A DNA stretch of 64,000 nucleotides from contig CAXIPT010000009.1 of assembly GCA_964030475.1 (NCBI GenBank), positions 2,662,812-2,726,811 of the forward strand, written 5' to 3'. Source of the DNA: Tethya wilhelma. Lineage: Eukaryota > Porifera > Demospongiae > Tethyida > Tethyidae. Both the position numbers and the translations under genes were made by a program. Under the pieces are notes generated by a model. That model saw only the letters and a program-made list of their open reading frames with translations, made no database searches and was not told the origin of the DNA. Below are positions 33,349 to 43,600 of this stretch, in pieces. Position 1 is the stretch's first letter. Each line of letters begins with the position of its first letter.

Positions 33349-35569
33349 ATGGTCACAGTATTTAGCATTGTGGAGAGGAAGGAATTAGAAGAACTTGAAG
33401 CCAAGTTGAAGGATGTCAATGATCCAGAAACAAACAATGTAAGTTCTCAATTCAGCTGGGTAGTAATAAAGGGTCACTATTGACTAGACTGTGGTTGTGA
33501 GAAAGTGCCCCAGTCATGTGCTATCATGAATTGCGCTGCCAGGGGACCTTTGAACTTCAAACTATATAGAAAATATATAGCTATCGAGCCAAACTAGCCT
33601 AGGCTAACAAATTAGCTATATAGGCACCTCAATCCTTAGCCTGCCTTCAACCCAGTTCCCTCCCATGCATGTGGAAAGACTTCAGATAGTTGGTCAGCTT
33701 CACTGAGCCCTCATTCCAGTCACTGTTTGCTCTAGTCTGGCTGGCCAGACTTTTTGCAAGGGAAAAGAAGAGTCTGGGGTCATCTATACCGATTTGTAAC
33801 AATGTCCAAAATCTGGACATGACCAATCAGAGTATACAGTGTGCATGGTTAAACGTAACATATTTCTATGTTCATATGTACACGTGCAAAGTAAAAACGC
33901 CACATCTGTTAGAGCTAGAACAGACTAGAAACAGCTCTTCAGACAGCACTACTCTTTTTCTCCCTGCTATTCGAAGCTCAAAGTTGAGCAACAAGTTGTC
34001 TTGATAGTAAAAACCTCTTTGTAAATCTTCCAAGTCGATATAGAAACACTTTATGGTCCCTTGGAGTGCAATCAGCGGAGACTCTACAGTGACTATTAGC
34101 TCTCTTCGTTCCATACAGTCCGTCAAGGAAAGATCGAACCTAGCCGAGATGGGTCTTGGATGGATCTCAACGACATTCAGCACCTCCAGTACAGTAGTAT
34201 ATAGCGCGCAAAGCACGTTACACGCATGTACTATGTCACTGAATGAACAATGAATATCATTACATGGGACTGTACGTGATAAAATTACATTTCACTGTTA
34301 CAAATCAGTATATATGCATGCGGATGTCCCCAGACTCTTCTTTTCCTTTGCACAGGATCTGACCAGCCAGACTATGTTCACCCATGCATGGTCTATGAAA
34401 CCTTTCTGCTATACAGTACCCACGCATGCATTGATTATGATCAAGACAACTGCACGATGTTTGCTATAGGTGACTGGATGTCTCAACAGGTTGAGAAGAG
34501 GTCAAATTAGCGGCAACATCTTTACAGATCAATGGCCAAATGTCTCTGCTGTTGTTTGTCAAATAACTAAACCAAGGTATATTGGAGATAAGGTGAGATT
34601 ATGCATACATCCAAAGCCGTGCATACTGTCTTCAGCTTTTAGGACCAGCTATTGTTTTCAATAATAATTATTATGGTTTGCATACTAGCTAATATCAAGC
34701 TGAAAATTTGAGTGATATAATTAAACATCCTACTATATATGGAATTGATGTAATCATTTTTGTATTGTTTCAGGTGTTCCTTGTTTACTGTTTTGCTTCG
34801 TCAGATAGTGCACTTGTTGATGTACTCAAAGGTGCTGGACTTGTACAGCCTGGAATGAAATTTGGTAACTAAATGAATGTGGTCAACTGTGAAAAATCCT
34901 GACTTATGCATGCATACATGCATACATGACTATACAGGTGTAGCTAAGCACCACTCAGACGCCATACTTAAAGAGTTTCCTAGTCTAAAAGTTACTTTTG
35001 AAGGAACACGATATTACCTACCAGGACCATTGAGAGAAAACAACACACTCAAGTATGTGTATATGTTTCACCGATTTATGTTATACAGTATAATTGTGAT
35101 GAATAATAATATATAATAGTAATAACAACGACTCATTCTTTCTCTTGTTTGTAGACTATGTTCAAGTGAATTTTTTCTGGCCAAGTTGTCACCATCTCAA
35201 GAGCATGCAGAATTTCTAGCTTCTCACTGGAAGTACATGAAAGATGGAGTAGAAAAGACGACATTCTTTAAAGATTTGATTGAAACTGGTCACTCATGTG
35301 GAGTTTTCAAGACTACTGATAGGAGTACACCAGTAGCATGGGCACTGCAATACACTTTTGGAACTATAGGACATGTTTTTACTCTCCCTGAGTACAGACA
35401 CAGAGGACTGGCAAGTGTGGTAGTGAGTGAACTCTGTAAGCTGATTACTGCTGATGGATTGACTCCAACTTTGACGGTTGAGGTGGGTAACCCTGTGTGT
35501 GGTCTGTTTGTGAATCTAGGGTTTGTACCATCTGGTTATCAGTACAATTACATTGATTTTCAAAATTAA
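33349..35569 (+). CDS. GLYAT-like N-acyltransferase, copy 7
   Basis: Exons 33349-33438, 34470-34592, 34774-34864, 34938-35052 and 35155-35569 give 834 bases, 277 residues, in phase throughout. It starts MVTVFSIVERKELEELEAK and ends YNYIDFQN. The GNAT domain has GHVFTLPEYRHRGLASVV. It is nearly identical to copy 6 in exons 3-5. Intron 1 (33439-34469) carries a TIR-bounded insert with an open reading frame on the opposite strand. Family role: acyl-CoA:amine N-acyltransferase with unknown substrate. Confidence 0.87.
33733..34374. mobile_element. TIR-bounded insert in intron 1 of GLYAT copy 7
   Basis: The left end TAGTCTGGCTGGCCAGACTT...GGAAAAGAAGAGTCTGGGG is mirrored at the right end by CCCCAGACTCTTCTTTTCC...CCAGCCAGACTA, about 50 bp of imperfect inverted repeat bounding 642 bases. 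Copy 6 has no counterpart at the same site. Inside is an opposite-strand open frame (33872-34216). Confidence 0.65.
33872..34216 (-). CDS. Open reading frame inside the TIR-bounded insert, unknown
   Basis: An ATG-started 114-codon frame with coding-like composition: VLEVLNVVEIHPRPISARF, DCMERRELIVTVESPL, YYQDNLLLNFELRIAGRK. It does not resemble any transposase I know. It may be a captured gene fragment carried by the element, or an exon of a gene broken by it. It could also be fortuitous. Confidence 0.35.
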   Translation of the reverse strand: MLCALYTTVLEVLNVVEIHPRPISARFDLSLTDCMERRELIVTVESPLIALQGTIKCFYIDLEDLQRGFYYQDNLLLNFELRIAGRKRVVLSEELFLVCSSSNRCGVFTLHVYI

Positions 35570-36081
35570 TTCGAACAATGAATTTTCAATGTCATGACTG
35601 TGATAATGTACAGTTACAATAATTTTAAAAGTTAGAAGTTACGATTTTGAAGTTTAAATAATACAATGTCATATTATAATTATATTGACTGTATCTGTAG
35701 TTGCACAGGAATGACTACTTTCTACGTGTTGCTTTTTTGAATCTGAGTAAGGAATAATATACATTCAAACATTGTGGTATTCATAATTATACCTTACATA
35801 CATGTGCATGAAACTGTTAAAAGTTAAGAATTGTCATTGTATCCTTGAAATCGACATAGTCACTTATACTAGCCTTGCAAATTGGTATTGGTTTTAATCC
35901 TCAGCCTGCTGTCACTAGCTTTTTTCATATTCAATATTCCATGAGGACATGTGCATGCTTGCGTATAAGCATGCGTATAAGCAGTTTCGTATTTTGAAGA
36001 TTGAGTAATTTGTCAGATTTTGCCTATGAATTTTTTTACCTGCATGCCATGGAGCTATACAATGCTTCTAAACCAGCAATT
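35570..36081. other. Noncoding 3' flank of GLYAT copy 7
   Basis: AT-rich, partly homologous to 27352-27781; no gene seen. Confidence 0.5.
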
Positions 36082-38275
36082 GCATGAGTTTGATCACCAC
36101 ATGGCCTTAAGGGAGGACTCTGGACAGCCCCTAAGCCATAATGTCCAGATCCATGGATAGTCTCTCAACTATCACTAGCCATGGAGTAGTTTATCAATCC
36201 CATGTTTTACCTGTATAATTATTATATGGAATCTCTTCAGAAGCTTGCCTGATGAGATGACAAGTATATAATCATGCAAGCTTACTGTAGTAATCTAGCA
36301 ATGTTCTTCATCTGCATGGTTGAAATCTTTATCATCAAAGTCTTTTACTGTTGGTGTTGTTTACATCTGCTATGATTTTGTAAAGTTGTGCTGCAACACT
36401 GTTTAAAATTATTTTTTTTATTATTCTTTTGGATGCCATACTGAGTGTAGCTATCTATGCACTTCAAAACTACCATGAGTCTGAAGGTTAGAGCATGAAT
36501 AGTCATTTTTATACCTTTGGTGAGATGTCATATGAATATGCTAATTAGTACAAGCAAATTATTTTATAAATTATACGAAGTAAAGAGTTCATTTTTGCAT
36601 CAATTTTTGGCCAAGATCTAACATGATATATATTTAGGCAGACATCTTATCGTTCTGTCAAAAAAAGGGCCAGATGGAGGTTCTCAAAAAGGGGCAACCA
36701 AGACGGACACTTTGCTGAGAGCTTTTCAGCTCTGTAAAACTTTTTGTATTTAAAGCAGAAAAAATTATGTCTCAATGTCAAGCCTAAAATATCATATAGC
36801 CCTGCAACAAATAAAGCTTTTTTTGTTTAACCAGGTAACCAAGCTTTCAAAAGTGATCCTATTACTTTATAGCCTAAGAACTCCTGCACCTACGTAGCAA
36901 GTTTCAAGCTTATTAATTTTTATGAAGGACAAGAAAACGTTCTAAACCCTTCTATCAGGATCATCAGCTATAGTGCGTAATGGAATATTCATATATTCGG
37001 GCAATAAAATTAACATTAACTTTGGCGATTTGGAGAAATTTGGCAATTTTGCCAAAATAAAATCAGCGTTCTGGATAGCACAGTACTCAGTCTAAAGACC
37101 GTCTGCAAAATGGCAAGGGAGGACTCTGGACAGCCCCTAAGCTTTTAACATCCAGAACCATTGATATAGTTGAGAACACTGACAGTGTCTCAAGTTATCA
37201 TTTAGCCAGTATAGTCTTTAAACTGATGAAACTGTATAGCTACCATAATTATAATAAAAGCAAACTAGTTTTCAAATCCTGTGCATCAGATTGAACTTTG
37301 CCTGGTCAGATATAGCTCCTGTATGTAATTTTGCTAACTTATACCTGGTTATTATTGATGATGCATGTCTGCAGTTGAAATCTTCTGTACTGGAGTCTTT
37401 TTCTGTGAACTTATTTTGTTGTGTAAATGTTTCGCAATAATAATAATAGTATATACAATGTCATGTAATGACCTTAATTTACAACAAATTAGATGTAAAT
37501 TAATTCAACTTCAACAATATGCATATTACAGTAAAGGGTGCCAATTAAATCAATAAGAGGTACCAAATTTTAGAAGACAATACCGTATAGCCGGAAATAT
37601 TGACGGGGATTTTAATTTGACGGTTTGACGGTCAAAGTCCAAATCGTCAAATTTTAATTCGCCAATATTTTGGGCGCCGTATATGAATGTATTATGTGCA
37701 CTAGCAAATCGTCAAATTTAAATTCGTCAATATTTTTATTTTACGTTCTGCGGAGCAAACCGTCAAATTTTTTGACCGTCAATATTTCCGGCTATACGGT
37801 ATACTGATTATTACAAATGGCTTGTATATACCCTCTAAAACTAGTCAGAGCATCAAACATTCTGGACTAAACCATGCAGCATTAAATTCCATGAGTTTCT
37901 CTCACACCACATGGCTTTAAGGGAGGACTCTGGACAGCCCCTAAGCTGTAATGTCCAGAACCATTGATAGTCTCTCAACTATCATTAGCCAGTAGTCTCT
38001 CAAACTCATGAAACTCAGAACCTTGCCTGCATGGTGAGCATCACTAATGATTCATAATATATGTATGACCCACCATGGAAATAGAGTCACTCATATCCAT
38101 GAAAGCTCTGCAGTGAGTAAGGCTGTCACTATAGCTGCGTGGTTCTTGAGAATGACTTATAGTTATACTGAGAAGAGTTTGCATGAACTGCCCTGTGGAC
38201 AGCCCTAAGCTGTCATGTCCAAAATCATAGATAGTCTCTCAACTATCACTAGCCAGTATCAAACTCATGAAACTA
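36082..38275. repeat. Four structured hairpin repeats (R4-R7) and spacers
   Basis: Units at about 36082-36203, 37112-37221, 37890-38017 and 38168-38275, of the same type as R1-R3. R4 and R6 are near-consensus. In R5 the second arm is longer, with TTGAGA/TCTCAA stacked on CACTG A CAGTG. R7 keeps GGACA/TGTCC and GATAGT/ACTATC but its second stem is weak. The spacers are AT-rich and hold the MITE at 37581-37801. No gene is visible. Confidence 0.7.
37581..37801. mobile_element. MITE, TACCGTATAGCCGG-ended
   Basis: Perfect terminal inverted repeats TACCGTATAGCCGGAAATAT and ATATTTCCGGCTATACGGTA. The core is a run of CGTCAAA/TTTGACG words in both orientations. Same end motif as elements at 19214, 19775 and 48416. 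Confidence 0.8.
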
Positions 38276-38589
38276 TGTCATCTCATCAAAACCTTACGAG
38301 ATGACATCTGTAATATCAAACTTACTGTGATAATGTTTTGAGCTGCTGCATGACCATGCAAGTTCTTCATTCAGTTGAATCCATCAGCATTCAAACTCTT
38401 TACTACCTTACTGTAACCTTTAAAACTACATTTAGAACTGGGTTAAGTATATGTTCAGAACTGGGTATTTATACCAACACACCTATGTTGAAGTGGATCA
38501 ATCTGATTGGTCAGAGTGCAATGATGTCACTCACTACAGTATGCAATTTGGGAGATCCCCTGGTGTTGTCCCCCAATGAATCCCATTGA

Positions 38590-38885
38590 GGGTTGCACAT
38601 ACAAACACCCACATGCAATGAATAGCAATTGTGAATACCTACAAAACGCCCACATGCAATGAATAGCAATTATGAATACATACAAAACACCCACAATGAG
38701 AGATCCCCTGGTGTTGTCCCCCAATGAATCCCATTGAGGGTGCACAAACAACCTTATGAATACCTACAAACACCCACATGCAATGAATAGCAATTATGCA
38801 TGAATACCTACAAAACACCCACATGCAATGAATAGCAATTATGAATACCTACAAAGCACCCACAATAAGAGATCCCCTGGTATTG
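38590..38885. repeat. Minisatellite, about 47 bp unit
   Basis: The unit ACCCACATGCAATGAATAGCAATT...GAATACCTAC is repeated about five times. It is interspersed with two copies of GAGATCCCCTGGTGTTGTC / CCCAATGAATCCCATTGAGG, so there is a second-order repeat. Related GTTCCCCTGGGGCTG sequence lies at 28831. Confidence 0.8.
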
Positions 38886-38929
38886 CCCCACATAAATAGC
38901 ACAAACAACACATGAATGTCATCACTGTC

Positions 38930-39256
38930 TGCTGACTCACAACATCACATGATGGGGCTTTACCTGGGGAACAACCTTCATTTCATTAGGGTCAAAGTAT
39001 GTTTCCATGGATACTCATATCCTTAGTTTGATGGTCTAATCAGATTTGTAATTTTAGTATTATGACGCTCACATGATCTGAATAAACTCCACCCACTGAT
39101 CAATGATATAACTCAATTCCTATGTATTCTGTACTTTTTAAAAGGAAGTGATGTAATTAAAACTTTTTGAAACTGCCTATAAAATAGGCTAAACTTATTA
39201 AAATTCTTCACTTTTCAACTCTGTTTGGAGCTAACAATTTGCACCTGATCGTAACT
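38930..39256 (+). promoter_or_regulatory. Promoter of the exonuclease-like gene, with TATA box
   Basis: Homologous to the region before the OB-fold gene (CATTAGGGTCAAAGTATGTTTC). A TATA box, CCTATAAAATAGG, is at 39177-39189, about 75 bases before the ATG at 39257. Confidence 0.65.
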
Positions 39257-40384
39257 ATGGCAGCATCAGAATTGATTAAGTTTGTCACCAATATCAAGTT
39301 ACCATCAGTTTTATCTGAAGAAAATCAGTTGTCATCTACTAATTTTCAGCAGCCAGAATCTTGTTCAAATGAATTGAATGGTGATCGTACTCTTGCAGTT
39401 GAGCTTCTGCCACTCCCTACAACTGATGTACCAAGACAACTACTTCCTGTTGATCAATACAACTTTGCAACATTAGCAATTGCTACAACAGGATACAACA
39501 TACATGTTGATGATATTTGTCAAATTGCTATTGGTGTTGTTCCCAGAGGGTCCAATGCTCCGCCCATAGTGAGGAGTTACTACCATCAGCCAAAAGTGCC
39601 ATTCAATCCTCAAGCCACTGTATACAATGGTTTTCATGTTAATAGTGTTTGTTCATCGTTACTAAATGATGCCTACGGACAAATTCCTGTCAAAACTCTA
39701 TCAAGAAAGACTATAGTTAAATTCTTTCACAATGATCTTCGTGAAATTACAAATGGACAACCAACCATAATTGTTGTATACAAGTCCAATTTTGACTTAG
39801 ATTTCCTGTTTCGTTTAAAGTACATAGATCAAGATTTTCTAAATAAGTTGAACATTAGGTTTGTAGATGCCCTTCCTATTGTGAAATCAATGAAAGGTAA
39901 AATGCCAGGAATAGATAACTGTAGCCAGCAAACTGTATATCGTTACCTAACAGGATCGCCAGAAGAAGAAGTTGAGGATATACCATTTGAAGCTATTAGA
40001 GATGCACGTACTTTGCATTATATTGTATTCTCTTCCAATCTTGAAATACCCAAGCAAACCCTGCTGGAAAACTCTTTTGAACCCAGTAGTGCTTACGAAA
40101 TGTTCAAAACAACTGAAAGAACTTACAAAATCTTGAAAGAAATGAAGCGACAGAAATTAGTTGTAAAAAAAGTTGGTAGTCAGTTGGGTGTGATCTCTGA
40201 AGAATCTGGTCGCAAAATTGCAATCAAAGGGCTCAAATATAGAGAGTTGACGTTGCTATACACAAGACACAATCTTGGAGAATTTGAAAAGATTTTAAGA
40301 AATAAGTATAGCTTGTCTACAATTCTTATTGGTAAAATCACTAAGCATTTTGAACTTAAGAAATTGCCACGTGAAAACATTTAA
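39257..40384 (+). CDS. Intronless DEDDh exonuclease-like protein, probably inactive
   Basis: A single frame of 375 residues from the ATG at 39257 (MAASELIKF); an upstream in-frame TTG at 39239 is unlikely to be used. Residues about 70-255 resemble a DnaQ/TREX-type 3'-5' exonuclease. Motif I reads LAIATTGYNIHVDDICQIA, where the usual D-x-E before TTG is A-x-A. Motif II NFDLDFLF keeps its aspartate. The motif III region FEAIRDARTLHY keeps the aspartate but lacks the histidine. Loss of the metal-binding acids in motif I suggests a binding-only or regulatory role. The C-terminal 120 residues are basic and unassigned. It has its own TATA promoter and occupies the slot held by the OB-fold gene in the sister segment. 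Confidence 0.75.
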   Translation: MAASELIKFVTNIKLPSVLSEENQLSSTNFQQPESCSNELNGDRTLAVELLPLPTTDVPRQLLPVDQYNFATLAIATTGYNIHVDDICQIAIGVVPRGSNAPPIVRSYYHQPKVPFNPQATVYNGFHVNSVCSSLLNDAYGQIPVKTLSRKTIVKFFHNDLREITNGQPTIIVVYKSNFDLDFLFRLKYIDQDFLNKLNIRFVDALPIVKSMKGKMPGIDNCSQQTVYRYLTGSPEEEVEDIPFEAIRDARTLHYIVFSSNLEIPKQTLLENSFEPSSAYEMFKTTERTYKILKEMKRQKLVVKKVGSQLGVISEESGRKIAIKGLKYRELTLLYTRHNLGEFEKILRNKYSLSTILIGKITKHFELKKLPRENI

Positions 40385-40648
40385 TTTTATCTTTTGCTAA
40401 TGTCCTAATGCACATAATATTGTATGGCTTTACTTAATTCTTCACCTCACATTCACGATGTTATTTGACCAGCTCTAGACTTAGTATAATTATATTTTTA
40501 TGTGTATTACATTTATCCCAATTCCTGTGTGTATTCTGTCACTGATTACCTATATATATAGCTTTTTTCTTATACCTATTATAACATAGTAATATTCAGT
40601 AGACTATTGCGTGCGATTACCTTAATAATTTTGTAAAATTAGTTGTTT
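40385..40648. other. Convergent 3' intergenic space
   Basis: Between the exonuclease-like gene and the convergent sushi gene; AT-rich, with no feature seen. Confidence 0.5.
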
Positions 40649-43600
40649 TCAAACTGTGAAATGTACAAAAAGTTTCCTACGAGGACCACATTCAGCTTGA
40701 TTGTGCATTATCTTCAGTCGATGAGTTCCTGGCTTTATCCCCTCCATCTCTACCACTGGCTCATTACCTACATTGGTAATGTGTTGATAACAACATATTA
40801 TTGTGCTCATGCATATAGCATGATTTGACAAGTGTGTTAATATAATTATAGTACAGTCTGCATTACTCATCAGTTAAGCAACACTCTCCAAGGCTTGATT
40901 AATTAATTGGCTTACAATCAAATCCAGGATCATTGTCCAACTTGCAACGGTATGCTCTAGCTGCTGGTCGTCCAGCAAACTCCACCCTAATACTATCGCC
41001 ATCAACTGTGAGCCCCTTATTGATGAGATGAAGACCACAGAAGTCAGGATTGGAACTCAACTCAAACACTCTTCCCACAGCAACAGTCTCATCTTGGTTA
41101 GATGCTGTGATTTCCAAATTGTGCACACCTGGCTCAACATCAGTGAAGGTCATTGAGCCAGAGGAGCGAGACTGAACTGTATATGAAAGATGCAACATCA
41201 CAACAACTTTGTGTGAATTCATTGAAAGTAAAAGACTTGAGCTATGAATGTAGTTGACCATGCAATATGAAGGTTCAGTCTGAGACTTATTCTTTGGTGG
41301 TTTCAACTTACAATCTTCCTCTATGACTTTGTTGTCAAGTTTACACACAACGTTATCAGCCTCTCCTTTGATCTCAAACTCCACAGACACTGTTCTCTCA
41401 CCCACCCTCGGGCTGTTGTTAACCAACTCAACTTCAAGAGGCTCCCCGAGCACTGCATGTGTGTGAAAAACAGTCACGGATTGTATCAGTATTCATTACT
41501 AATCAGAGCACCAAAATAGCTACAATTAACTGCTTACTCCGGCATTGTGGTTCTGTGTCACTCCATTCACCGCTTATCATACATGTTCTTGTAGCAGCAC
41601 CATTGAGAACAAATCCTGCTGAACAGGTATACATGGCTTCAGAGTTAAGAGTTCGTAGCCCAACTGTCACCATGCCATTTGCAGGATTTATTAGTGCTGG
41701 GCACACTACAACTGAGAAACAGAGGCAAAGTAAACTTAACCCATGCTTGCATAGAATAACTTGATTGAGATAGCAGCTTACACACACAAAAAGGTTCGTT
41801 CCCTGTCCATTCTCCTGTTTGACTATCACAGATTCTCTCCATGTCTCCTTCAAGTCTGAAGCCATTGTTGCAAGTGTAAACAGCAACAGAATTAGCATCG
41901 CGATCAGGTAGAGAGACTGATCCATCTTGAGGATTACTCAGCTGTGGACACTGGAGCACTACAAGTTCAAGAAAAAAGGTAGTACAATTGGCATTAGTGT
42001 GTAGTACTCACAGGTCAATATGGATCAAACAATATTCAAACAAAGAACAGTTATTCGCTTGTCACAAATTTAGTGAAATGTGTACATCTTTATTGTTCTA
42101 AGGTTGCCAGGTATCCAAATACATCACATCCATGCATTGTATGAGCAATCGTACATAGCTACTGACCTTCACAAGTAGGATTATTCCCAGTCCATGTTCC
42201 ATCCAGGGAGCACGTTCTTCTGTTGTCAACAAGGCCAGACAAAATGAAACCCAAGTCACACCGGTAGGAGGCAATGGAGCCAATATTATTAGCATTTGTG
42301 AGCATCAGATTTCCATTGACTGGTGGTAAGAGGACTGAACAGTTCAGACCGAGTGCTACAATTTAAAGTAAGACCTGATGTTGAACTAAAATTCAATGGT
42401 TATGTTGATGCCCAAGCTTTTCTTGACATAAAAACGATTACTTATCTATACATATTTATGTACAGTCACGGATCCATGGCAAGTTACAACTTATCAAAAA
42501 ATAATGTCGAAACTTCTGTCTTAACCATACAGCCACCCATGTATGCGTGAATTCTACAGGTTGAGACATGGCATTGCATAATATACACCTACCACTTTCA
42601 TCTTGAATGATCACTCTTGTAAATCGTCTATCCAGGAGATTTCTTCCTGACCGATCGACTGTTAACACCATGACGTAAAACACCTCATTTGGCTCCTGTA
42701 TCTTGTCCTTGAAGATTGTAATTGAGAAACATCTCCTGCCACTCCTCACAATAAAACCAGTTGGGCGAATGGGTATAAAGTCATGATGATCTGCACACAT
42801 GCAGTATAGTCACAACAAAACCACACACATAATTATACTGTATAGCCCAAAATTTGGCAGTTTTGGTATAAGGACTGCCAGCACATACGGAATGTGTGTA
42901 TTGCTGCATGTGCTACCACCAAAATAAAATCCACCAATCGTGAAATTTTTGACAAACCACCAAATTTTAATATTTTGTGTAATAGTATGTCACATTCATC
43001 GGGGATGTATGCATGTCGAGGAATGATTACAACACTGTTATATGCATGCATGGTTAGTACCTTTAGCTGAGCCCTCCATTGTCATGATAGTTCCTCTCAC
43101 CTCTATGTTTGAGTCACTTATGAGTCTCACACACACTGATACAAACTCGTCAACTTCGTTCACTATGTACTGATCGTCCTCAAACTCCAACACTGCAAAG
43201 ATGGATTGTTTTGGAAAGCAGATTATGGATATAAATACACACACATGTATGTATCGTTATTCACAATAATTATAGTCAACTAAAGTTTGAACAAATTTTT
43301 TTAAGTTTTTTTTTTTTGTGTGGTACCATCATCATCCAAGATGGCTACTGTAGTTATGAAAGGTTCACTAACAGCCGAGTTTGATGATGTGAGAGATACT
43401 GTGAATGTCCGGTAGGTCTGTGGCTGTGAGTTGGCAATGATAGCGATCGAACGACAGACTGATGTGCCACCACGAATAGTAACTGTTTCGTCAAGATGAA
43501 TGTAGTCTGTATTCTCTGTATGTACAATTAGACATATATCTATGTGGTCATGGATGTCCTATTTTGAATCCTTAGTGTTATATACATGTTACATGATGCC

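Noticed and set aside
27782..38275. The seven hairpin repeats as a CRISPR array
   Set aside because: Spacing is irregular and large, units are over 100 bp with internal stems, the DNA is animal, and there are no cas genes.
39239..39256. Upstream start of the exonuclease-like protein
   Set aside because: The first codon there is TTG; the ATG at 39257 in a good context is the likelier start.
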